Shown here: one piece after another, positions 37,171 to 45,066 of the stretch
Layout: each line of letters opens with the position of its first letter
Numbering within the stretch: position 1 is the first letter of the stretch
NCBI GenBank assembly: GCA_022841365.1
Contig: JALHRP010000023.1
Coordinates: forward strand, 1-54,028
DNA from: Chitinophagaceae bacterium
GTDB lineage: Bacteria; Bacteroidota; Bacteroidia; Chitinophagales; Chitinophagaceae
DNA: 54,028 bases
Reading direction: 5' to 3'
Position numbers and translations under genes: made by a program
The notes under the pieces: generated by a model
What the model was told of the DNA's origin: nothing
Seen by the model: the letters and a program-made list of their open reading frames with translations, nothing else
Databases searched by the model: none

Positions 37171-38529
37171 TTAATAACTGTACACTAAATAGCCCCAGGG
37201 TGCTAAAGAAAACGATTGCCCATCATTAAGAATTTCGGGTTTCCCATTAAACAAATTCTCCGGCAAGCCTTTAATTTCTGCCTTTAAAGTAGTTGTTTGT
37301 GGTTTATTTGAAAGATTTAAAATCACTAAAACTTTTCTATTGTCTTTTTCTCTGATAAAGGCAAAAATTGCATCATCATTTGAAGACAGAATTTTTTTAT
37401 AAGATGCGTCTACTGCCAAAGCAGGATTTTGCTTTCTTAAAAGCAATAAGTTTTTATAAAAGAATTCACGTTCGTATTTACTAAACGCTATCGTGTCTTT
37501 ATAAAAAAATGAAATGGAATCGAGGAATGGTTCTTCCTGTCCGCTATAGATTAAAGGCAATGTATTTTTCCATGTTTGTGATAACACGGCAAACGGTGCA
37601 TGCACTTCGCCCGGCATGGTTTCATAGTCGGCTTTGTTCCAGCTGTTTTCATCATGGTTACTGGTGAAATACATTTTAATATAGTTGGGCGGATAAGTTT
37701 CTTCTAAATGACGGATCACCGTATCCAGCACCTTTGCACTTGCCTCGCCTTTGGCCACTTTTTTCATTTTAGCAAAACCATCCCAGCCATAGCTTGCATG
37801 AAAGCCTGCATCATGTAGCCAGGCTACATCGCCTTCTGCCAACATAAAAATATCGGGTTTTACATTTTTCAGTTCTGTTATACAACGCTGCCAGAAACTG
37901 CGTGGCACTTCTGCAGCTACATCACAACGGAAACCATCAATCTTGGTTTCTGTTACCCAGAATTTCATGGCATTGATCATACTGTCGTGCAATAATGGAT
38001 TCCAGTAGTTGAGATCTCTGGTATCACTCCAGTCAAATGCAAAAGCAAATTGGCCGTCTTTATTTTTGAGAAAAAAATCAGGATTGCGCTGCATCCAGCG
38101 GTTATCAGCACCGGTATGGTTGGCTACCCAATCAGTAATCACCTTCATACCCAAACCGTGTGCTTTTTCAACCAACGCTTTCCAGTCTTCCATGGTTCCA
38201 AACTCCGGATTCACCGCTGTATAATCGGCTACAGCATAGTAACTGCCTAACTCACCTTTGCGATCAACTTTGCTGATGGGTGTAATGGGCATAAACCAGA
38301 GAATCTCCACGCCCATTTCTTTCAGCCTCGGCAATGATTCGCCAAATGCTTTAAATGTACCCTCTGCAGAATACTGTCTTACGTTCACCTCATAAATATT
38401 TGATTGTTTTACGTAATCAGGAAAAGAGGAAACAGTTGTTGTTGTTGATTCTTTTTCAGGCATCAGCTTACAGGAACTGAACAACATACAAAAAGCAATG
38501 GCAGATAGTATAAATTGTCTGGTGATCAT
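37171..38529 (-). CDS. GH13 alpha-amylase family lipoprotein
   Basis: A 452-residue lipoprotein: lipobox LFSSC puts the acylated Cys at about residue 20. A (beta/alpha)8 GH13 catalytic domain follows. Conserved regions: DWVANH (region I), GFRCDVA with nucleophile Asp203, LAEGD with acid/base Glu232 and TSNHDENS with transition-state Asp293. A short beta C-domain ends the protein. It would cut alpha-glucans at the cell surface or in the periplasm; specificity is undetermined. No SusC/D pair adjoins it. Start ATG 38529 preferred over a TTG two codons upstream. Confidence 0.92.
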   Translation of the reverse strand: MITRQFILSAIAFCMLFSSCKLMPEKESTTTTVSSFPDYVKQSNIYEVNVRQYSAEGTFKAFGESLPRLKEMGVEILWFMPITPISKVDRKGELGSYYAVADYTAVNPEFGTMEDWKALVEKAHGLGMKVITDWVANHTGADNRWMQRNPDFFLKNKDGQFAFAFDWSDTRDLNYWNPLLHDSMINAMKFWVTETKIDGFRCDVAAEVPRSFWQRCITELKNVKPDIFMLAEGDVAWLHDAGFHASYGWDGFAKMKKVAKGEASAKVLDTVIRHLEETYPPNYIKMYFTSNHDENSWNKADYETMPGEVHAPFAVLSQTWKNTLPLIYSGQEEPFLDSISFFYKDTIAFSKYEREFFYKNLLLLRKQNPALAVDASYKKILSSNDDAIFAFIREKDNRKVLVILNLSNKPQTTTLKAEIKGLPENLFNGKPEILNDGQSFSLAPWGYLVYSY

Positions 38530-38655
38530 AATCAAAAATTTAAAAATGGAAATTATTGACTTTTTCCGGTTCAGACATTAAATTTTCCGATTGAAACAAA
38601 AAGTTTTCCCGTCCGGAGGTGAAATGAATTAACTTAAAGAACCTAAACTGCATTT

Positions 38656-39282
38656 ATGAAACGAATTTTACTTGTTTGCTTCAGTGCTCTTTTCCTATTT
38701 ACTTCTGCAATAGCAGCTACCATCAACATTAATATCGTTGGTTTTTCTTACAACCCGAATGATGTAACCGTAAATGTGGGAGATGTGATTATCATTCAGG
38801 CAGAACCTTTTCATCCGCTTGTACAGGTTACTCAGGCCACCTGGAATGCAAATGGCAATACGCCCATGCCCGGCGGTTTTAATGAAACCTCCACCTATAC
38901 TTTTACAGTTGATGCTGCTATGGCGGGTACTTCCATTTTTTATGTTTGCGGTAACCATGTACTCAGTGGTATGAAAGGCCGTATTAATGTAAACGTTGTT
39001 GCAGGAATTTCTGAAAACAGACTTCGTGAATTTATTTTTACAGTGTATCCAAATCCTGTTGTTGCTGATGCCTGGTTGAATATAAGTGTAAAGAAAGCCG
39101 GGCGCATACAGATGACAATGTATGATATGCAGGGAAGGATTGTTAAGCAGTTTGTTGATATGAATGTACAGCCGGGAGAATTTACTCTTCCGTTTAAAAC
39201 CGCCACATTGCAAAGAGGTACTTATATTTTACAAATGCGAACTACGCAGGGAATGATTCAAAAACAGATCTTCTTGCAGTAA
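38656..39282 (+). CDS. T9SS-exported type 1 copper (cupredoxin) protein
   Basis: A 208-residue protein. Residues 1-20 form a signal peptide (FTSAIAA). Residues about 22-116 are a cupredoxin domain with all type 1 copper ligands: His53, Cys98, His101 and Met106 (FYVCGNHVLSGMKG). Residues about 125-208 match a type A T9SS C-terminal sorting domain: FTVYPNPVVADAWLNI, then MTMYDMQGRIVKQ and TYILQMRTTQG. It would be secreted and surface-anchored as an electron carrier or copper binder. Its stop directly abuts that of the cysteine desulfurase gene. Confidence 0.87.
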   Translation: MKRILLVCFSALFLFTSAIAATININIVGFSYNPNDVTVNVGDVIIIQAEPFHPLVQVTQATWNANGNTPMPGGFNETSTYTFTVDAAMAGTSIFYVCGNHVLSGMKGRINVNVVAGISENRLREFIFTVYPNPVVADAWLNISVKKAGRIQMTMYDMQGRIVKQFVDMNVQPGEFTLPFKTATLQRGTYILQMRTTQGMIQKQIFLQ

Positions 39283-40410
39283 TTACATCACTTCTTTCAG
39301 TTTCTCCACGAGTACATCCGCTTCTTCTTTTGTGTTGTACTTGCTGAACGAAAACCGCACAGGTATTTGATTGGGGTTGCTGTTAATTGCACGGATTACA
39401 TGTGAGCCCTGTTGTGCGCCGCTGGTACAGGCACTTCCACCAGATGCACAAATTCCCTGCATATCCAGATTAAACAAGAGCATTTCTGTTTTTTCGGATT
39501 TGGGAAAGCTTACATTCAAGACGGTGTAATTGCTAAAGCCCATTGGATCACCATTAAAGCTGAGACCTTTTATATTTTTTTTGAGCTGTTCAATTAAATA
39601 GTACTTGAGTGCTTTGATGGAATTACTTTCCTCTTCATATTTTTCTGTTGCCAGTTCCAATGCTTTGGCAAACCCAACAATGCCATACACATTTTCTGTT
39701 CCTGCACGCATGTTACGCTCCTGTCCGCCGCCATGGATATATGGTTTGATGTGTACATTTTCGTTGATGTACAAGAGTCCGGCGCCTTTTGGTCCGTGGA
39801 ATTTATGAGCTGATCCGGTAATAAAATGCACAGGAGTATTGCGAAGATCAAATGGAAAATGCCCCACTGTTTGCACTGTGTCTGAATGAAAAATGGCACT
39901 GTACATTTTACAGAGATTGCCAACGGCAAAGAGATCGGTAATATTTCCAATTTCATTGTTAGCGTGCATCAACGTGACCAGTGTTTTCTCCGGAGCAGCA
40001 GCAAGCAATTCTTCCAGATGCTGCAGATCAATATGTCCGTTGGGCAATACCTGTACATAACTTACTCTGGCTTCGTCTCTGTTGTTGAGATATTCAACTG
40101 TATGCAATGTTGCATGATGTTCAATGGGCGATGTAATGATATGTTTACATCCCAGATCACGAACCGATGCGGTGATGGCTGTATTAGAACTTTCTGTACC
40201 GCCGCTGGTAAAGAAAATTTCTGCAGGATGTGCATTGAGAATTTTTGCTACCGTTTTACGTGCATTTTCAATGGCAAGCCGGGTTTCTCTTCCGTAAGAA
40301 TAAATGGAGGATGGGTTGCCGAAATTATTTTGTAAATAAGGAAGCATGGCATCCAATACCTGTGGATCAATGGCAGTAGTAGCGGCGTTGTCGAAATATA
40401 TGCGGTTCAT
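39283..40410 (-). CDS. Cysteine desulfurase (NifS/IscS type)
   Basis: A 375-residue PLP enzyme delivering sulfur from cysteine. PLP Lys203 is in GSAHKFHGPKGAG; the active Cys328 is in GGSACTSGAQQGSHV on the usual flexible loop. FDNAATT at the N-terminus and NNEIGNI are further signatures. The length fits group I (IscS/NifS), but there is no iscU or nfu gene next to it. A second Cys at 321 replaces the usual Ser/Val near the loop. It has a TATCTTTG promoter box and lies tail to tail with the cupredoxin gene with no spacer. Confidence 0.94.
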   Translation of the reverse strand: MNRIYFDNAATTAIDPQVLDAMLPYLQNNFGNPSSIYSYGRETRLAIENARKTVAKILNAHPAEIFFTSGGTESSNTAITASVRDLGCKHIITSPIEHHATLHTVEYLNNRDEARVSYVQVLPNGHIDLQHLEELLAAAPEKTLVTLMHANNEIGNITDLFAVGNLCKMYSAIFHSDTVQTVGHFPFDLRNTPVHFITGSAHKFHGPKGAGLLYINENVHIKPYIHGGGQERNMRAGTENVYGIVGFAKALELATEKYEEESNSIKALKYYLIEQLKKNIKGLSFNGDPMGFSNYTVLNVSFPKSEKTEMLLFNLDMQGICASGGSACTSGAQQGSHVIRAINSNPNQIPVRFSFSKYNTKEEADVLVEKLKEVM

Positions 40411-40427
40411 ATCCTGAAAATGAGCTG

Positions 40428-40435
40428 CAAAGATA
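40428..40435 (-). promoter_or_regulatory. -7 promoter box of the cysteine desulfurase gene
   Basis: TATCTTTG on the minus strand, perfect TAnnTTTG, 18 bases upstream of the start codon. Confidence 0.65.
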
Positions 40436-40466
40436 AGGAGTTGTTGAAGATGGTAACCCTTGACTT

Positions 40467-40553
40467 ACTTTGCCGCAGAGAAAGGAGAAGCAGAGGTTGC
40501 GCAGAGAATCTCTGCGTTTTTCTCCTTACCTCTTGTTCTCTGCGGCAAAAAGT
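40467..40553 (+). repeat. Palindromic intergenic repeat rich in CGCAGAG
   Basis: Outer arms actttgccgcagaga (40467-40481) and tctctgcggcaaaaagt (40537-40553) pair with a two-base bulge; an inner perfect stem cgcagaga / tctctgcg lies at 40500-40516. The whole 87-base region can fold as a branched hairpin. It sits between the cysteine desulfurase promoter and the 3' end of the phosphohexomutase gene, and holds no ORF. Similar cgcagag repeats are common between genes in several phyla (recollection). Confidence 0.78.
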
Positions 40554-40592
40554 ATTGAAGCAAGGCTTTAAGTATAAAGAGTATGTTGCAGC

Positions 40593-41963
40593 TTACATCA
40601 AACTTTTAATTGTATTCATTACTTCCGTTGCCAATGCATCAGCTTTTTCAATGGTTGATGCTTCAGAATAAACACGGATGATGGGCTCCGTATTGCTGCT
40701 GCGCAAATGCACCCAGCTTTTATCAAACTCAATTTTTACACCATCAACTGTATTCACCGGCTGTGCTGCATATTTTATTTTCACCTGCTCCAGTATCGCT
40801 TTTACATCCGTTCCTTTGGGCAGATCAATTTTTTGCTTGCTCATAAAATAATCAGGATAAGTTTTACGCAGCTCTGCAGTTGTTTTACCGGATTGTGCAA
40901 GATGAGTTAAGAACAAAGCAATCCCAATCAATGCATCTCTTCCGTAATGCAGTTGCGGATCAATGATACCGCCGTTGCCTTCACCACCAATCACTGCATT
41001 CACTTCTTTCATCATCTTCACTACATTCACCTCTCCTACTGCACTGGCAAAATATGCAGCACCATGTTTCTCTGTTACATCTCTCAATGCTCTTGTTGAA
41101 GAGAGATTAGAAACCGTGTTTCCTTTTTTATGTGTAAGAATATAATCTGCAACAGCAACCAATGTATACTCTTCGCCAAACAAACTGCCATCGTTGCTTA
41201 CAAAACATAAACGATCCACATCCGGATCAACAGCAATACCCAGATCTGCTTTTTGATTGATGACTGCATTACAAAGTTCAACCAGATTTTCTGCCAATGG
41301 CTCAGGGTTGTGTGCAAAGTTGCCGTGCATGTCAGCATTCAACACTGTTATATCTGTTACGCCTAACGCTTCCAATAAAGCCGGTACAGCTTCGGCACCT
41401 GAACTGTTAATTGCATCAACCACCACTTTGAATTTCTTTTCAGCAATCAGTTGTTTATTCACCAACGGATGAACCAGAATGGCATCAATATGTGTTTGCA
41501 GCAACGTATCATCAAACGAATAAGTACCGAGTTCATCTACTCCTGCAAAATCAAATGCTTCTTTATCTGCTATTGCCAGCATTTGTTCACCCAGTTCTGC
41601 ACTGATGAATTCTCCTTTTTCATTCAACAGTTTTAATGCATTCCATTGTTTGGGGTTGTGCGATGCGGTTAAAATAATTCCACCATCTGCTCCTTCAAAC
41701 TTCACGGCCATTTCAACGGTGGGTGTTGTGCTTAAGCCAAGATCCACTACATGCAAACCAAGACCTGTTAACGTATTCACCACTAAGCTGCGAACCATTT
41801 CACCACTCATTCGGCCATCTCTGCCCACAATTACTTTTTTGCCTTTACCGAGTATGGTTCCGTATGCTGCTGTAAATTTTACAATATCAACAGGAGTTAA
41901 ATTATCGCCTGGCTTACCGCCAATAGTACCCCGAATACCAGAGATTGATTTCATTAAAGCCAT
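40593..41963 (-). CDS. glmM: Phosphoglucosamine mutase / phosphomannomutase family protein
   Basis: A 456-residue alpha-D-phosphohexomutase. Phospho-acceptor Ser101 in IILTASHNPKQWNAL, metal Asp246/248/250 in AVDPDVDRLCF, sugar-binding loop GGEGNGGII and phosphate loop RSSNTEPIIRVYSEA. GlmM (glucosamine-6-P to glucosamine-1-P, for peptidoglycan and LPS) is the usual annotation for this Bacteroidota type, but the GEGNGG loop also fits phosphomanno/glucomutases, so the sugar is uncertain. Single gene between two repeat-bearing spacers. Confidence 0.82.
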   Translation of the reverse strand: MALMKSISGIRGTIGGKPGDNLTPVDIVKFTAAYGTILGKGKKVIVGRDGRMSGEMVRSLVVNTLTGLGLHVVDLGLSTTPTVEMAVKFEGADGGIILTASHNPKQWNALKLLNEKGEFISAELGEQMLAIADKEAFDFAGVDELGTYSFDDTLLQTHIDAILVHPLVNKQLIAEKKFKVVVDAINSSGAEAVPALLEALGVTDITVLNADMHGNFAHNPEPLAENLVELCNAVINQKADLGIAVDPDVDRLCFVSNDGSLFGEEYTLVAVADYILTHKKGNTVSNLSSTRALRDVTEKHGAAYFASAVGEVNVVKMMKEVNAVIGGEGNGGIIDPQLHYGRDALIGIALFLTHLAQSGKTTAELRKTYPDYFMSKQKIDLPKGTDVKAILEQVKIKYAAQPVNTVDGVKIEFDKSWVHLRSSNTEPIIRVYSEASTIEKADALATEVMNTIKSLM

Positions 41964-42086
41964 GACCGATTGAAGATTTTAGTTTTGCGAATGCAGATTT
42001 ATCTGCGTTGCGAAGTTAATGGTTGTTGTGTTGATGTAAACTATTTGGTGCAACCGTATGCATAAGGGTAACTTTATCTTGCTCCC

Positions 42087-42157
42087 GAACATTTCGACTA
42101 CGCTCAATGTTCTTTCCCGTGGTTCGACTTCGCTCACCACTCGACTTCGCTCATCAC
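42087..42157 (+). repeat. Short repeats with TCGACTTCGCTCA core
   Basis: A 17-base unit occurs twice in tandem (42124-42140 and 42141-42157, one mismatch), and a diverged copy lies at 42094-42110. The diverged copy is enclosed by gaacatt/aatgttc (42087-42093, 42106-42112). The region lies between holA (3' end) and the phosphohexomutase start and has low sequence complexity. Nothing else is seen in this 228-base gap. Confidence 0.7.
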
Positions 42158-42191
42158 TTCAATTCACCACTCACTACTAACGACTCACAAC

Positions 42192-43187
42192 TCACATCAT
42201 CATTTTATAAATCATTTCTTTGAGCAGTGATGCATCTTCTGTACCAACATCACCCACACCAACACTCCGCAGGTTGTAATGATGCATTAAAAGTAAAGCG
42301 GATTGAACCCCTTCAAAACCATAAACAGAAGCTGTTGCTTTATAATCTTTCATAAACCAGGCATTGATGCCGGTTTGTGCAGCAACGGCTTTATCATCGC
42401 CCTGTGCACCAAAGAGCATAAACACTTTGGAAAAATAACTGTAAAGGGAAGGCAGCACCAATTGAATAGGTGCAGCTTTCGGATTGCTTTCAAAATACTG
42501 TACAATCTGCAATGCTTTTACCAGATTCTTTTTACCTACGGCATTCTGCAGTTCAAACACGTTGTATTCTTTGCTGATACCGACAAAGTTTTCAATATCA
42601 TCTTCTGTAATATTTTTTCGATTGCCCAGATTTAAAATCACTTTGTCCACTTCGTTGGCAATACGGCTCAGATCGTTCCCAATATGATCTACCAATAAAT
42701 GAATTGCTTTTTGTGTGGGCTGATAACCTTTGTCTTCTATTAATTGCTGTGTCCATGCAGGGAGTTCATTGTCGTACATTTTTTTTGTACTGAGCACCTC
42801 TCCTTTTTCTTTTAACAGCTTTGCCAGTTTACTCCGGCCATCTACTTTTTTTTCTTTGTGCGCCACAACGAATATGGTTGATGGCAGTGGCTTATCAATA
42901 TATGCTTCCAGTTTATCGAGGTCTTTCATTTGCTGCGCTTCTTTTAAAATCACCACCTGTTTGTCGCCAAACATGGGGTAACGCATACAGGCATTTACCA
43001 CATCGGCCCACACAGCATCTTTTCCGTAAAATACAGAAAGGTTAAACCCTGTTTCTGCTTCGCTGAGGATCGTATGTTCAGCAGCATCAACCAACTGATC
43101 AATATAAAAATCTTCTTCCCCTTCAAACCAATAAACGGGTTTGAATTTATTTTTCTTCCAGTCGTTTAAAATTTTTTCAGTACTCAT
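42192..43187 (-). CDS. holA: DNA polymerase III subunit delta
   Basis: A 331-residue clamp-loader subunit. N-terminal KPVYWFEGEEDFYIDQLVDA corresponds to the degenerate P-loop region of delta; KQVVILKEAQQMKDLDKL and PSTIFVVAHKEKKVDGRSKLAK are typical of HolA. The C-terminal collar domain includes LHHYNLRSVGVG-like sequence. It lacks an active ATPase motif, as is normal. Ends in three Met residues. The DEDDy exonuclease gene lies upstream on the same strand across a 56-base hairpin-bearing spacer. Confidence 0.92.
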   Translation of the reverse strand: MSTEKILNDWKKNKFKPVYWFEGEEDFYIDQLVDAAEHTILSEAETGFNLSVFYGKDAVWADVVNACMRYPMFGDKQVVILKEAQQMKDLDKLEAYIDKPLPSTIFVVAHKEKKVDGRSKLAKLLKEKGEVLSTKKMYDNELPAWTQQLIEDKGYQPTQKAIHLLVDHIGNDLSRIANEVDKVILNLGNRKNITEDDIENFVGISKEYNVFELQNAVGKKNLVKALQIVQYFESNPKAAPIQLVLPSLYSYFSKVFMLFGAQGDDKAVAAQTGINAWFMKDYKATASVYGFEGVQSALLLMHHYNLRSVGVGDVGTEDASLLKEMIYKMMM

Positions 43188-43201
43188 GTTGTATGTAAAG
43201 A

Positions 43202-43240
43202 TATGCCATACCTGATGGCAACGTATTCAGGTATGGCATA
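43202..43240 (-). terminator. Perfect 14-pair hairpin, possible terminator
   Basis: Arms tatgccatacctga (43202-43215) and tcaggtatggcata (43227-43240) with an 11-base loop, between the exonuclease and holA on the minus strand. The following bases are only weakly T-rich (tctttac), so termination is uncertain; an intergenic repeat is an alternative. Confidence 0.5.
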
Positions 43241-43243
43241 CCA

Positions 43244-43978
43244 CTAATCTGCAATAAAAATATTTTCGGATGGCAGCAAAGGTAAATGCTGAAAGCGTAA
43301 AAAAATCTGAGCAACTGCAATCACATCTTTCTGACAATAATCAACAATCCGCTGCAGATTTTTTTCTTTGTAATACACTTCTTTTACTTTGCTTCCGTCA
43401 ATATCATCCTTTGACGTATCAACGCCCAGACAGGCGGCCAGTAATTTAAGCGAAGTATAGTTTTTATAATCTCCAAACTTCCATAACTGCATGGTATCAA
43501 TCAAATTGGTTTCCCATGGCTTTTTGCCACTAAACTGCATACAGGAAGGTAATGGCAACTGATGCACCAGCATTCGTCGGCTGATATAGGGAATGTCAAA
43601 CTCTTTAATATTATGACCTGCAAAATGATATTCAGGTACCGACTTATGAAAATGTTCCAGCTTTTCTGCAAAAGCAGCTAACAATTGTTTCTCGTCCTGA
43701 TGGGCATATGATTTTATTCTGAAACACAATCTGCCTCCCTTATCATGATAGAAAAAGCCTGTGCTGATGCAAATAATTTTACCAAACTCAGCTTGAATTC
43801 CGGCCCTTTGTTCATACATTTCAGAGGCGGAAAAATTTTCTGGCATGGTTTTGGAAATTTTGTCTGCCCAGAGAACATTCCATGGTTCCGGGAGCTCTTC
43901 AAACGATGGATATTGCGGTACAGTTTCAATGTCGAGTACCAACAGATGTTCGGGTTTGTAAAATTGCCGGTCGGCCAT
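43244..43978 (-). CDS. DEDDy-type 3'-5' exonuclease (PolB exonuclease-like)
   Basis: A 244-residue RNase H-fold exonuclease. Metal residues: Asp16 and Glu18 in LLVLDIETVP (Exo I), Asp128 in AGHNIKEFDIPYI (Exo II) and Tyr214/Asp218 in IVDYCQKDVIAV (Exo III, YxxxD). This matches the family predicted as related to the exonuclease domain of DNA polymerase B. No polymerase domain is attached. It precedes holA, consistent with a DNA repair or proofreading role, but its partner polymerase is unknown. Confidence 0.86.
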   Translation of the reverse strand: MADRQFYKPEHLLVLDIETVPQYPSFEELPEPWNVLWADKISKTMPENFSASEMYEQRAGIQAEFGKIICISTGFFYHDKGGRLCFRIKSYAHQDEKQLLAAFAEKLEHFHKSVPEYHFAGHNIKEFDIPYISRRMLVHQLPLPSCMQFSGKKPWETNLIDTMQLWKFGDYKNYTSLKLLAACLGVDTSKDDIDGSKVKEVYYKEKNLQRIVDYCQKDVIAVAQIFLRFQHLPLLPSENIFIAD

Positions 43979-44017
43979 GAACTAAAAATAAAAATTTAAA
44001 ATTTAAAAACAAACGTT

Positions 44018-45004
44018 ATGTCTTATTCAAATTATCCTTCCGCAACTCCACAGGATACTCCTCCTGCAGGTCAAAAGAACAACAACCGTGGATTAATCTA
44101 TGGTTTGTTAATCGCAGCATTACTTGGCACATGGGGATACATCATCTGGGACAAGTCGAAAACCAAAGAAGCTACTACGTTATTGCAGTCTCAACTGAGC
44201 ACCAGCGACAGCAGCAAAACAGCCATTCAAACAGAGTACAATGCTGCTCTGCAACGTTTGGATGAATTAACAACGATGAACTCCAGTATGGACAGTCTGG
44301 TAAAGACAAAAAATTCTGAAGTATCAAATTTGAAGTCACGTATTCAAACGTTACTGAACAAGCAGAATAAAACTGCTGCTGATCTGGCAGAAGCCAAGCG
44401 TTTAATCAACGAATTAAACGGAAAGATTACCGGCTATGTAACAGAAATTGAAACGTTGAAAGGTGAAAACCTGCAACTGAGAACAGAGAAGCAGGAAATT
44501 ACAACACAGAAAGAAGCTTTACAGGTGCAGTACGATCAAACAACAGTAGAAAAGAAAGCAGTTGAAGAAAAGCTGGATGTAGCATCTACTTTAAATGCAT
44601 CAAACATTAATATTGTTACAATTGACGAACGCCGTAACGGTAAAGAGAAAGAAAAAGATGTTGCAAAGCGTGTAGACAAAATCCGTTTAAACTTTACAGT
44701 ATACAATCGTGTAGGTGAAGAAGGAACAAAAGATGTGTATGTTGTTATTACAGATCCTACCGGTCAGGTAGTAAGTAACGAAGCATTGGGCAGCGGCCGT
44801 TTTACAACAAGAGAAGAAGGTGAAAGAGTGTTTACAAAAATGAGCAGCGTTACATTCTCTGCAGGTAAAAGTGTTCCTGTATCAATTGAGTGGAAGCCGG
44901 GTGCAAAATTTGTAGAAGGTGCCTACAAAGTAGAAGTATATAACAACGGATTTAAAATTGGCGAAGGTTCTAAAAACTTACGTAAAGGCGGCTTATTCAG
45001 TTAA
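44018..45004 (+). CDS. Membrane-anchored coiled-coil protein
   Basis: A 328-residue protein. After a Pro/Asn-rich N-terminus comes one membrane helix (about 27-46, GLIYGLLIAALLGTWGYIIW). A long heptad-rich coiled coil follows (about 50-190), then a beta-rich C-terminal domain (RLNFTVYNRVGEEGTKDVYVVITDP) ending in KNLRKGGLFS. The C-terminal domain looks periplasmic. No enzyme motif. The family occurs in Bacteroidota as uncharacterised proteins; a scaffold or cell-division-type role is possible but not shown. Divergent from the exonuclease gene, ending at a strong terminator. Confidence 0.8.
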   Translation: MSYSNYPSATPQDTPPAGQKNNNRGLIYGLLIAALLGTWGYIIWDKSKTKEATTLLQSQLSTSDSSKTAIQTEYNAALQRLDELTTMNSSMDSLVKTKNSEVSNLKSRIQTLLNKQNKTAADLAEAKRLINELNGKITGYVTEIETLKGENLQLRTEKQEITTQKEALQVQYDQTTVEKKAVEEKLDVASTLNASNINIVTIDERRNGKEKEKDVAKRVDKIRLNFTVYNRVGEEGTKDVYVVITDPTGQVVSNEALGSGRFTTREEGERVFTKMSSVTFSAGKSVPVSIEWKPGAKFVEGAYKVEVYNNGFKIGEGSKNLRKGGLFS

Positions 45005-45029
45005 GCATACAGTTGATGGGTTTACAATT

Positions 45030-45066
45030 GAAAGCGGCGGAATTATCTGCCGCTTTCTTTTTTTTT
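45030..45066 (+). terminator. Rho-independent terminator of the coiled-coil gene
   Basis: Stem gaaagcggc (45030-45038) / gccgctttc (45049-45057), extended by G-U and G-C, followed by a T run to 45066. It overlaps the end of the convergent outer-membrane-protein gene. Confidence 0.85.

Noticed and set aside
38695-39213. Minus-strand ORF of 172 codons
   Set aside because: Shadow of the cupredoxin gene, whose copper ligands and sorting domain are intact on the plus strand.
42087-42157. CRISPR array
   Set aside because: Repeats are 17 bases, directly adjacent, with no spacers and no cas genes.
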